From Actinomycetes bacterium (lineage in GTDB: Bacteria > Actinomycetota > Actinomycetes > Actinomycetales > Cellulomonadaceae): 15,134 bases of DNA. Shown piece after piece: positions 6,633 to 13,268 of this stretch. The notes below the pieces were generated by a model that was not told the DNA's origin, searched no databases, and saw only the letters and a list, made by a program, of their open reading frames with translations. Location of the stretch: the NCBI GenBank assembly GCA_023462275.1, contig JAEWYD010000130.1, positions 1 through 15,134 of the forward strand. The letters are read 5' to 3'. Within the stretch, counting starts at the first letter, position 1. Each line of letters begins with the position of its first letter. The position numbers were made by a program, and so were the translations under genes.

Positions 6633-7499
6633 ATGAGACTCACGCGTGAGCATGAGGCCCCGGCACCAGGGCAACGGGGCCCAGGTCAGCGATCCACATC
6701 TATCAAGCGCACCACTCCCCTGCTCGCCGTCGTCGGGCTGATGGTCGGCCTGCTCGGCCTGCTGGGGGCGTTGGCCGGGCCCGCGAGCGCGGCGCCCGCA
6801 CCCGCGGCGCCGCCGCCCCCGAGCTTCCCAGTCGCCGCCGCCGAGTGCCGCCACGGCGGCTGGGCCGCCTTCCCGGCGCTCGACTTCCACAACCAGGGCG
6901 CCTGCGTGCGCTGGGTGCAGGCGTACGTCGTCCGGCCGCACTGCGTCGACGGCGCGCTCGCCGACTTCCAGGAGACCGGCCCGACGTTCGCGGCCCAGCT
7001 GCACGTCTCGCTCGGGCGGTTCATCGCGACGGTGTGCCGCGGGCAGGACTACCCGGTCAGCAACGCCTGGTACGTCGTCGACGACCCGGCCGGCACGGAC
7101 CTGCTGAGCCTCGCCTCGGGCAACACCGCGCCGTACGTGTCGAAGCCGGGGTACGTGTACTGGATCCAGGTGCAGGGCACGTGGCAGAGCGGGCCGTTCG
7201 CGGTCGACGCGACCTACGTGTCCGACGACGGGTGGGCCACCTGGGCGGACGGCCCGCTCGGCCGGCCACTGCAGACCCAGACGCAGATCGAGCGGCGCTT
7301 CGTGGACTGGGGACCGTACGACGCCGGCCACCACTACGAGTACTGGATCCGCGGCAACGGGACGCCCATCAACATGCGGGTGTTCGAGGGGAACGCCTGG
7401 CTGAACCTGCCGAACCCGGCGGCGTACGTGGACAACTCGTTCCCGGGCATCGGCGGAGGCATGCCGGCGATCGTGTTCGAGTACGCGCTCTGGCGGTGA
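6633..7499 (+). CDS. Secreted hypothetical protein with an N-terminal CxxGGW...FxNQGxCV motif
   Basis: 288 aa, strong ribosome site AAAGGGG. A polar N-terminus of about 28 residues precedes a hydrophobic stretch (LLAVVGLMVGLLGLLGALAG, about 30-50) ending in ASA/APAP, so it is exported; a Pro/Ala-rich linker follows. The mature part begins with ECRHGGWAAF...FHNQGACVRWV (71-95). This motif recurs in many actinobacterial secreted proteins of unknown function, and C72 and C91 probably pair. C104 and C135 may form a second disulfide. The C-terminal half (about 170-288) is rich in alternating strands and aromatics (YVYWIQVQGTWQSG; YEYWIRGNGTPINMRV; VDNSFPG) and looks like a beta-sandwich, perhaps a binding module. 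No catalytic signature is recognised. It is 43 bp upstream of the 2TM-Nudix gene on the same strand. Confidence 0.8.
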   Translation: MRLTREHEAPAPGQRGPGQRSTSIKRTTPLLAVVGLMVGLLGLLGALAGPASAAPAPAAPPPPSFPVAAAECRHGGWAAFPALDFHNQGACVRWVQAYVVRPHCVDGALADFQETGPTFAAQLHVSLGRFIATVCRGQDYPVSNAWYVVDDPAGTDLLSLASGNTAPYVSKPGYVYWIQVQGTWQSGPFAVDATYVSDDGWATWADGPLGRPLQTQTQIERRFVDWGPYDAGHHYEYWIRGNGTPINMRVFEGNAWLNLPNPAAYVDNSFPGIGGGMPAIVFEYALWR

Positions 7500-7542
7500 G
7501 CCCGGGGGTGGGATGCTGTCGCCCACCGATCCGGGAGGCCAC

Positions 7543-8820
7543 GTGCGCACGCGTCTACGCAGCATCACCCACCTCGTGCGCTTCATCGGCACGTCCGAGT
7601 GGGTGTACGTCGCGGCGCTCGCCGGCTTCGTCGTCGGCCTCCTGCCCGCGCTGCTCCACTTCAGCGCGGGCATGACGGCGGCACTCGCCGTCTCGGGCGT
7701 CCTGGTCGGCGCGGTCCTGGCCGTGCGGGACACCCTCTCGCTGCTCGGCCGCTGGTCGGAGTGGACGATGCGGCGCCGGCAGAGCCCGATCGACTTCCGG
7801 CGCCCGCTCGTCGCGCCGGCACTGCCCGTCGTCGTCGGCACCCCGGCCGGCCGCGTCGCCCTCGACCCCGCGCTGGACCTCGAGCTGATGACGGCCACCT
7901 GCACGGTGCGGTGGAGCGAGACGACCTACGCCCTGCCGCCGTCGCTCGCCGCCATCGCGCCGTACGTGCTGCGCCGCAGCTCGCAGGGCCGCTGGCCGTT
8001 CAACGGGCCGAACGTGTCGCTGGCCACCGACGTGACCCGCGACTCCGTCGTCGCGGGGGCGGAGGTGCTGATGCGGGCCGGCGACTTCTACTCGGCTCTG
8101 TGCAGCAACGAGCTCACGGGCTGGGTGCTCTCGCGCGACGGCGACGAGGTGCGGTTCTGGGACCGGTACCTCTTCGACGCGCGCGGCCGCCTGACCAGCC
8201 TGAACGTGAGCGAGCTCAACAACGGCGTCGGCGTCTCGACGCTGGCGGTCACCACGGACGACGTGCTCGTCGTCACCCTGCAGTCGGCCCGCGCGCAGAC
8301 GGCGGCCGGGCAGTGGGCGCCGTCGGGCTCGGGGGCGCTCGAGCCCCGCGACGTGGTGCGGGACGGCACCGACCCGCTGGTCGAGGCCGTGCGACGGGGC
8401 GCGGAGCGCGAGCTCATGGAGGAGACCCGCATCCCGCGGGCGGCGATCGGCCGGACGGTCGTCATCGGCCACTCGCGCTGGTTCGACCGCGGCGGCAAGC
8501 CGGAGTTCTACTGCGTCACGGCGCTCACGGTGTCCGCGGCCGAGCTCGGGCGCCAGGGGCAGGTGCACGCGCCCCTGTCGGAGGAGCGCCTGTGGACGGC
8601 GAGCCGCAACACGGTGCGCCTCGACCTCGCCGTCGACGCCGCCGCCATGCCCGACCCGAGCGCGACGGGCGAGCGCCCGCCCTGCTGGCGCCAGGCCGGC
8701 CTCGTGCCCGGCAGCTCGCTCCTGGACGACAGCGTCTCGCTGTCCCTGGACGTCGCGCTCGACGCGCTGGCCCGCCGCCTCGCCGTCACCCCGGGGCTGC
8801 TGGACGACCTGCGGGCCTGA
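7543..8820 (+). CDS. Two-TM membrane-anchored Nudix-like protein
   Basis: 425 aa from GTG 7543, chosen because GGGAGG lies 4-5 nt upstream; ATG 7513 would add 10 residues. Two hydrophobic helices (about 20-40 and 44-67) form an N-terminal hairpin, so the rest should face the cytoplasm. Residues about 100-220 form an uncharacterised alpha/beta region (WPFNGPNVSLATDV; DFYSALCSNELTGWVLS). From about 225 the sequence reads as a Nudix domain: strands NNGVGVSTLAVTTDDVLVVTLQ, then SGSGALEP, then a Nudix box at 275-297 (GTDPLVE, seven residues, RELMEETRI). This matches Gx5Ex7REUxEExGU except that the late Gly is Arg296. All metal-binding Glu are present, so hydrolysis of a nucleoside-diphosphate-linked substrate is plausible. 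A mechanism and partners are unknown. Confidence 0.78.
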   Translation: MRTRLRSITHLVRFIGTSEWVYVAALAGFVVGLLPALLHFSAGMTAALAVSGVLVGAVLAVRDTLSLLGRWSEWTMRRRQSPIDFRRPLVAPALPVVVGTPAGRVALDPALDLELMTATCTVRWSETTYALPPSLAAIAPYVLRRSSQGRWPFNGPNVSLATDVTRDSVVAGAEVLMRAGDFYSALCSNELTGWVLSRDGDEVRFWDRYLFDARGRLTSLNVSELNNGVGVSTLAVTTDDVLVVTLQSARAQTAAGQWAPSGSGALEPRDVVRDGTDPLVEAVRRGAERELMEETRIPRAAIGRTVVIGHSRWFDRGGKPEFYCVTALTVSAAELGRQGQVHAPLSEERLWTASRNTVRLDLAVDAAAMPDPSATGERPPCWRQAGLVPGSSLLDDSVSLSLDVALDALARRLAVTPGLLDDLRA

Positions 8821-8884
8821 CGCGCGCACCGTCCGGGCCGACGGCGGGCGATGAGATCCGGCCCCCCCGCCAGTCTGTCCAGGC

Positions 8885-8892
8885 AAGGAGGT
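8885..8892 (+). promoter_or_regulatory. Perfect Shine-Dalgarno sequence without a start codon at usual distance
   Basis: AAGGAGGT is fully complementary to the 16S rRNA 3' end, but no ATG, GTG or TTG lies 5-12 nt downstream. The only GTG overlaps it at 8891. The real DUF899 start at 8952 has its own GGAGG. It may be a remnant leader or chance. Confidence 0.3.
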
Positions 8893-8951
8893 GCGGCGCC
8901 CGACGCCGCCCGCCGGCACGGACCCGCCCGACTCGCGCCCCGGAGGTCACC

Positions 8952-9731
8952 ATGACGACGCCCACCGACACCACCGCCCTGCCCGGCCGGCCCCCGGTCG
9001 TCGACCTGGCCACCTGGCAGGCTGCCCGGAACGAGCTCCTGGTGCGGGAGAAGGCCCACACGCGCGCCGGGGACGCCCTGGCCGCGGCCCGGCGCCGCCT
9101 GCCGATGGTGGAGTTCGACGGGTCGGTCGAGGTCGTCGGCCCGGACGGGCCGGTGCCGTTCCGAACCCTCTTCGCCGGCCGTGACGAGCTGCTGGTCTAC
9201 AAGCACATGTGGCACGACGGCGCCCCGCACCAGGGCCAGTGCGAGGGCTGCACGCTGACCGCCTGGCAGCTGAAGGACGCGGTCTACCTGAACGCCCGCG
9301 GGGTCTCGTTCGCGATCGTCACCACCGGCGCGTGGGAGGAGGTCGTCCCCTTCGTCGCGTTCATGGGCTACGCGCAGCCCTGGTACTCGGTGCGTGGGCT
9401 GGACGAGCCGGTCGGCGGGGAGATGGGCACCTTCGCGGTGTACCTGCGCGACGGCGACCGCACGTTCCTCACCTACGCGACCACGGGCCGCGGGGTCGAG
9501 CCGGGGATGGGCTCCTACGGGCTGCTCGACATGACCCCGTACGGCCGCGGCGAGGCGTGGCAGGACAACCCCGAGGGCTGGCCGGAGGGGAACCACCCCT
9601 GCTGGTACTGGCGCACCGACGTCGACGGCGTGGCCACCTTCGGCCCGACGAGCCGACCGGCGCCCCAGTGGACGCGGCCGGGCGCGACGCCGGAGACGAC
9701 GCTCGGCCGGCACGACCACCACCACGGCTGA
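8952..9731 (+). CDS. DUF899 family thioredoxin-like protein
   Basis: 259 aa, with GGAGG about 5 nt before ATG 8952. The sequence shows the DUF899 pattern: an N-terminal helix (TWQAARNELLVREKAHTRAGDALAAARRRLPMVE), the strand-rich LFAGRDELLVYKHMWHDG (74-90), then C97 and C100 in QCEGCTLTAW at the position of the family's CPGCS thioredoxin-like motif. Later come FLTYATTGRGVE and YGLLDMTPYGRGE. The C-terminus is His-rich (RHDHHHG). The family has a thioredoxin fold, is cytoplasmic and lacks an established reaction; a redox or stress role is an inference. Its stop and that of the GNAT gene on the opposite strand are one base apart, so there is no separate terminator. The gene lies 131 bp after the Nudix gene. 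Confidence 0.87.
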   Translation: MTTPTDTTALPGRPPVVDLATWQAARNELLVREKAHTRAGDALAAARRRLPMVEFDGSVEVVGPDGPVPFRTLFAGRDELLVYKHMWHDGAPHQGQCEGCTLTAWQLKDAVYLNARGVSFAIVTTGAWEEVVPFVAFMGYAQPWYSVRGLDEPVGGEMGTFAVYLRDGDRTFLTYATTGRGVEPGMGSYGLLDMTPYGRGEAWQDNPEGWPEGNHPCWYWRTDVDGVATFGPTSRPAPQWTRPGATPETTLGRHDHHHG

Positions 9732-9732
9732 G

Positions 9733-10626
9733 CTATCGCGCGGGGCGGGTGCGGTCCAACCGCGGAGGCAGGGCCTCGAACCCGGCCGCGCGGTAGGTGG
9801 CGACCGCGCTCACCAGGTCGCTGGGCGTACAGACGACCGCGCTGGACGCGCCGAGCCTGGCGAGAGCCGCGGCCCCGGCCCGGCAGATCGCGGCGCCGTG
9901 GCCGCGGCCGCGGTGGTCCGCATGAACGCCCATCGGCTCCAGGAGCCCCGGTCGCCCCGGCCCCGCCGACCAGACCGTCACGCCGGCGACCGGGACGCCG
10001 TCGGCGTCGTAGCCGAGCAGGCACCGGGCGTCCGCGAACGCCGACCCGGCCGCCATCGTGCGCCACACGTCGTCGGTGAAGCGCGGGTTGCCCCAGGCCG
10101 ACCGGTGGACGGCGGTGAACGCGGGGACCAGCGCCGGCCCGACGACGTCCTCCCGCCCGACGACGTCCTCCCGCCCCAAGGCGTCCTCCCGCCCGAGCAG
10201 GTCGTGCCGCAGGGGCGTCCACGCCTCGCCGGTGGCCCAGCCGGCGTCGTCGAGCAGCTCCTGAACCCGGGTACCGTCAGGCGCCTCGACGGAGACGGCC
10301 CCGGCAGGCAGGACGCCGCGCGCCGGATCGGACAGGTCCCCGACCACCTGCCGCGCGACGTCATCGGCGTGCCACGCGCCGGGGGCAACCGTCAGGCGCA
10401 GCACGTCGGGCCCGTCCAGGAACCCGACGGCCACGATCTCGCCGTCGGCGCTCCACGTGCGCAGCGCGGCGGCCAGCACGTCCGGACCGAACCGCCCGTG
10501 CCATCCCAGGTCGCCCGGGTGCAGCTGGATCGGGACGTCGTCCCGCTGCCAGGCGCGCAGGGCGCCGACGACGTCGTCCAGCTCGGCAGGGGCCGGGGTG
10601 CGCAGGTCGATCGTCACGTGGGTCAT
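9733..10626 (-). CDS. Tandem GNAT-fold N-acetyltransferase
   Basis: 297 aa from ATG 10626 (MTHVTIDLRTPAPAELDDVV). The C-terminal half (about 160-292) is a clear GNAT domain: MGVHADHRGRGHGAAICRAGAAALARLG has the acetyl-CoA loop at 239-244 (RGRGHG), and ATYRAAGFEAL is the usual motif B end. The N-terminal half (1-140) has the strand order of a second, degenerate GNAT domain with no acetyl-CoA loop, similar in layout to mycothiol-synthase-like duplicated GNATs. The linker (144-163) consists of LGREDALGREDVVGREDVVG, a six-residue repeat from an 18-bp DNA repeat. Acceptor unknown. No clear ribosome site precedes the start. The frame is open up to 10893, but that part overlaps the divergent small gene and is not coding in style. 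Confidence 0.85.
   Translation of the reverse strand: MTHVTIDLRTPAPAELDDVVGALRAWQRDDVPIQLHPGDLGWHGRFGPDVLAAALRTWSADGEIVAVGFLDGPDVLRLTVAPGAWHADDVARQVVGDLSDPARGVLPAGAVSVEAPDGTRVQELLDDAGWATGEAWTPLRHDLLGREDALGREDVVGREDVVGPALVPAFTAVHRSAWGNPRFTDDVWRTMAAGSAFADARCLLGYDADGVPVAGVTVWSAGPGRPGLLEPMGVHADHRGRGHGAAICRAGAAALARLGASSAVVCTPSDLVSAVATYRAAGFEALPPRLDRTRPAR
10141..10194. repeat. Three 18-bp tandem repeats in the GNAT linker
   Basis: The unit GACGACGTCCTCCCGCCC occurs twice exactly (10141-10158, 10159-10176). A third copy (10177-10194) differs in its first five bases. It codes on the minus strand for GREDVV-type hexapeptides between the two GNAT domains. Unit length is a multiple of three, so copy changes keep the frame. 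The coding strand is rich in GGG runs. Confidence 0.85.
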
Positions 10627-10673
10627 GAGAGCACGGGCACGATCGGGGGCGCACGGCGATAGTCGGCGACCCG

Positions 10674-10679
10674 TATCGT
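10674..10679 (+). promoter_or_regulatory. Probable -10 box for the small hypothetical gene
   Basis: TATCGT fits TANNNT and lies 8 nt before ATG 10688; no Shine-Dalgarno sequence is present. The site is in the 61-bp divergent gap between the GNAT gene and this gene. Confidence 0.5.
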
Positions 10680-10687
10680 TCGGCGGC

Positions 10688-10960
10688 ATGGTGCTGTTCC
10701 ACGCCGGCGTCGTCCACGACAACCGGGCGGCCGCGTCGGAGTTCGCGTGCGGCGTGGAGGTGGTCGTGTGCGCGCCGTCGCGGATGGCGGCCGCGGCCGC
10801 GCTGCGCAAGCGCGGGTTCGGCGCCGTCCGGACGCGGAGCCTGCAGCGCGTCGACCCCGGTGACCTGGGCTTCGACGACGGTCCGCTGCCCACCGTCCGC
10901 CCGGGCGAGATCTGGGCACGGACCGTCTACGTGCCGGGCGACTGGGCGCGACGCTCGTAG
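10688..10960 (+). CDS. Small hypothetical protein (90 aa)
   Basis: ATG 10688 to TAG 10960. Third-position G/C is near total, and this frame has natural composition while the opposite-strand frames here are Arg/Ser/Ala-rich shadows, so the gene is probably real. The sequence begins MVLFHAGVVHDNRAAASEFACGVEVVVCAPSRM and ends PTVRPGEIWARTVYVPGDWARRS. It has a strand-helix character with two Cys (20 and 28), no signal peptide and no membrane helix. No family is recognised. It is divergent from the GNAT gene with overlapping promoter space and is followed by the repeat-rich gene-free region. Confidence 0.6.
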   Translation: MVLFHAGVVHDNRAAASEFACGVEVVVCAPSRMAAAAALRKRGFGAVRTRSLQRVDPGDLGFDDGPLPTVRPGEIWARTVYVPGDWARRS

Positions 10961-10975
10961 GCCGAGCTTCCCGCC

Positions 10976-11112
10976 GTCCACCGCCGCCTCGTCCCGCCGC
11001 CTCGCTCCGCCGCTCCCGCTCCCTCGCTCCCTCGCTCCCTCGCTCCCTCGCTCCCTCGCTCCGCCGCCCCCGCTCCCTCGCTCCGCAGTCCACCGCCGCC
11101 TCGTCCCGCCGC
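10976..11112. repeat. Low-complexity block: five 8-bp tandem repeats flanked by a duplicated 25-mer
   Basis: GCTCCCTC is repeated five times without error at 11018-11057, with degenerate copies on both sides. The block is bracketed by two identical 25-bp copies at 10976-11000 and 11088-11112, beginning GTCCACCGCCGCCTCGTCCC. One strand is almost free of A, so it is strongly C/T-rich. Such sequence expands and contracts by slippage. No gene is credible here; all six frames give low-complexity Arg/Ser/Pro/Leu text. Confidence 0.85.
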
Positions 11113-11147
11113 TCCCTCGCTCCGCCGCCCCCCACAAGCACTTCTCC

Positions 11148-11173
11148 GAATTCGTTTCCGTGGAAAGCAATTC
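11148..11173. other. AT-rich 26-bp imperfect palindrome
   Basis: Four 5-bp arms, GAATT, TTTCC, GGAAA and AATTC, are arranged symmetrically with 2-bp unpaired steps between them, giving 20 of 26 matched positions. The element is much richer in A/T than the DNA around it and lies in the gene-free region. It could be an operator, a terminator hairpin or a remnant. A separate GC hairpin (arms CCCCGC and GCGGGG, 11224-11242) follows. Confidence 0.55.
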
Positions 11174-11339
11174 CGGAACGAGGCCGCCGCCAGAGCGCCG
11201 ACTCGCCGGATGCGGAAGCCACGCCCCGCGCTCAGGGCGGGGTGCGCGGGCGAACGCCGTCCCGGCGGCGTCGGTCACCGGTGGGCAGGCGGGCGGACAG
11301 GCGACGGGATGGTCCGGCGTGGACGCCCGACACCCTCTC

Positions 11340-11474
11340 CGCGAGCACTGCCGCCGGACGCGAGCACTGCCACTGCCGTCGGACGCGAGCACTGCCGTCG
11401 GACGCGAGCGCTGCCGTCGGACGCGAGCGCTGCCGTGCGCCTGACAGCAGTCGCCTCAGACGGCAGCGCTCGCC
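11340..11474. repeat. 19-bp tandem repeat array with one terminal inverted copy
   Basis: The unit is CGCGAGCRCTGCCGTCGGA. Copies start at 11340, 11359 (with a 6-bp internal duplication), 11384, 11403 and 11422 (last bases diverged). An inverted copy matching 17 of 19 positions lies at 11456-11474. There are no spacers of CRISPR type, because the copies abut. Any direct copy can pair with the single inverted copy. Confidence 0.8.
11423..11473 (-). terminator. Long hairpin after the GH51 gene, probable terminator
   Basis: GCGAGCGCTGCCGT (11423-11436) and ACGGCAGCGCTCGC (11460-11473) are exact reverse complements, a 14-bp stem. The 23-nt loop can add a CTGA/TCAG pairing. It begins 48 bp beyond the GH51 stop on the minus strand and overlaps the repeat array. 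It could also stop transcripts arriving from the plus strand. Confidence 0.55.
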
Positions 11475-11521
11475 GGGCGGGACGTCGTCGTCGCGCGCTC
11501 GAACACCAGAGGACGCCGAGC

Positions 11522-13072
11522 TCAGGCCACCGCCACCGAGACGACCGTCCACGACACCGCCGGCAGCTCGACCGTCAGCAGGCCGTCGCCGCTTAGCCCG
11601 GCGGTGATGTTCGGGCGCGGCCGTACGCGGTCGGGGTCGGCCATCGTGTTGCACGCGTAGACGTCGTCGTCCCAGAGCGACTGGCAGTCGAGCACCTCGC
11701 TCGCGCCCAGCCGCGCCAGGTCGACCGTCACGGTGACAGCCTCCGACGGCGACCGGTTCACCAGGAACACCGCGACCCGCCCACCCTCGGCGTCGTGCGT
11801 CGCGACCGCGTCGACCACCGGCACCGGCCCATGCTCGGCCGTGTCGTAGGTCTCCGCCTCGACCCGCACCTCGAGCGCCTCGCCCCGCGCGTGCTGCGCG
11901 GTGAGCGCGAACGGGTAGAACGTCGTCTGCCGCCAGGCCGGGCCGCCGGGCTCGGTCGTGATCGGGGCGATCACGTTGACGAGGATCGAGATGGACGCGC
12001 ACGTCACGCGGTCCGCGTGCTTGAGCAGGGTGATGAGCAGGCTCCCGACGACGACGGCGTCCGCCACGGAGTAGACGTCCTCGGCGAGGCGCGGCGCGCG
12101 CGGCCACTCGTCGCCGTCGATCTCGTCGGTCCGGTAGTGCCGGTCGCCCTGCCGGTCGAACCGGCGCAGGTTGTCGCCGAGGTACCAGACGTTCCACTCG
12201 TCGAAGGAGATGTTGACCGTCTTCTCGCTGCGCACCGCGGCCTTGACGTGGTCGATCGTCGCGAGGACGGCCGCGATGTACTTGTCCATCCGGACGCCGG
12301 ACGCGAGGAACGAGGCGAGGTCGCCGTCGGACTCCTGGTAGTACCCGTGGCAGGAGATGTAGTCGACGTTCTCGTAGGTCTGCATGAGGACCGTGCGGTC
12401 CCACTCGGGGAACGTGGGCATGGTCGGGTGCGAGGAGCCGGACACCACGAGTTCGACCCGCGGGTCGAGCTGCCGCAGCGCGCGGGCGGCCTGGGCGGCC
12501 TTCCAGCCGTAGTCCTCCGCCGCGGCGTGGCCGAGCTGCCACGGGCCGTCCATCTCGTTGCCCAGGTACCAGACGCGGATGTCGAAGGGCTCGGGCCGGC
12601 CGTTCGCCGCGCGCTCGTCGGTGAGCGCGGTGGGCTTGGGGTGGTTCGCGTACTCGACGAGGTCGAGGGTGTCGCTGACGGTCGCGGTGCCGAGGTTGGT
12701 GGCGAGCATCAGCTCCGCGCCCACCTTGTCGACCCAGCTCGCGAACTCGTGCAGGCCGACCTCGTTCGTCTCCGTCGCCCGCCAGGCGAGGCTCAGGCGC
12801 ACCGGGCGCTGCTCGCGGGGGCCGACGCCGTCGCGCCACCGGTAGCCGGAGACGAAGTTGCCGCCCGGGTAGCGGACGGCCGTGACCCCCATCTCCTTGA
12901 CGAGGTCGATGACGTCGGTGCGGAAGCCCTCGTCGTCGGCGGCGGGGTGCCCGGGCTCGTAGATGCCGTCGTAGACGGCGCGGCCCATGTGCTCGATGAA
13001 CGAGCCGAACATCCGTCGGTTGATCGGCCCGACGACGAACGCCGGGTCGACGGTCACGCGGGCGACGGACAT
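11522..13072 (-). CDS. GH51 alpha-L-arabinofuranosidase, cytoplasmic
   Basis: 516 aa, the normal length for GH51. The start at 13072 has AGGAG 6 nt upstream and gives MSVARVTVDPAFVVGPINRRMFGSFIEHMGRAVYDGIYEPGHP as family-typical N-terminus (first 20 residues diagnostic). Acid/base E173 lies in YLGNEMDGPWQ and nucleophile E292 in SFDEWNVWY. RYPGGNFVSGYRW (67-79) is the conserved substrate loop. From about residue 300 the beta-sandwich alpha-L-AF C-terminal domain follows, ending VELPAVSWTVVSVAVA. There is no signal peptide, so it should act inside the cell on imported arabinoxylo- or arabino-oligosaccharides, releasing L-arabinose. This complements the two exported xylanases. An upstream in-frame ATG at 13180 adds 36 Pro/Ala/Ser residues foreign to the family and is rejected. 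A LacI-like operator lies at 13195-13208. Confidence 0.95.
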   Translation of the reverse strand: MSVARVTVDPAFVVGPINRRMFGSFIEHMGRAVYDGIYEPGHPAADDEGFRTDVIDLVKEMGVTAVRYPGGNFVSGYRWRDGVGPREQRPVRLSLAWRATETNEVGLHEFASWVDKVGAELMLATNLGTATVSDTLDLVEYANHPKPTALTDERAANGRPEPFDIRVWYLGNEMDGPWQLGHAAAEDYGWKAAQAARALRQLDPRVELVVSGSSHPTMPTFPEWDRTVLMQTYENVDYISCHGYYQESDGDLASFLASGVRMDKYIAAVLATIDHVKAAVRSEKTVNISFDEWNVWYLGDNLRRFDRQGDRHYRTDEIDGDEWPRAPRLAEDVYSVADAVVVGSLLITLLKHADRVTCASISILVNVIAPITTEPGGPAWRQTTFYPFALTAQHARGEALEVRVEAETYDTAEHGPVPVVDAVATHDAEGGRVAVFLVNRSPSEAVTVTVDLARLGASEVLDCQSLWDDDVYACNTMADPDRVRPRPNITAGLSGDGLLTVELPAVSWTVVSVAVA

Positions 13073-13194
13073 CCTGGGCTCCTGAGGTACCACGGCGGGC
13101 GGTGCGGACGACGCCGGAGGTTGCGTCGCGCTCGACGGTAGCCGGGGCGGACGGCGGTGCGCGGCGTCGTTCACCTGCATGGCGGAGTGTGAAA

Positions 13195-13208
13195 TCGAAA
13201 CGTTACGA
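13195..13208. promoter_or_regulatory. LacI-family-type operator upstream of the GH51 gene
   Basis: TCGAAACGTTACGA is a 14-bp palindrome with 12 of 14 positions symmetric and central ACGT, a typical LacI-family operator form. It covers TAACGT on the minus strand, a possible -10 box, and lies about 123 bp before the GH51 start. A sugar-responsive repressor could therefore block this promoter. The regulator is not in the window. Confidence 0.6.
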
Positions 13209-13268
13209 GCGTGACCGCGCAGAACGTCGCTGGTACCGCCGTCGAGCGCGAGCTGTCGGAGTTCGCGT

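Noticed and set aside
11340..11474. Possible CRISPR array
   Set aside because: The 19-bp copies abut with no spacers, and no cas gene is present.
10860..11596. Several open frames on both strands across the repeat region
   Set aside because: They translate the tandem repeats into low-complexity text, have no ribosome site and no conserved motif.
11795..13141. 448-codon plus-strand open frame
   Set aside because: It is antisense to the GH51 gene, whose catalytic motifs are intact; the frame is Val/Arg/Gly/Asp-rich with no recognisable family.
13072..13180. Longer GH51 start at ATG 13180
   Set aside because: The extra 36 residues are Pro/Ala/Ser-rich and not part of GH51; AGGAG precedes the ATG at 13072.
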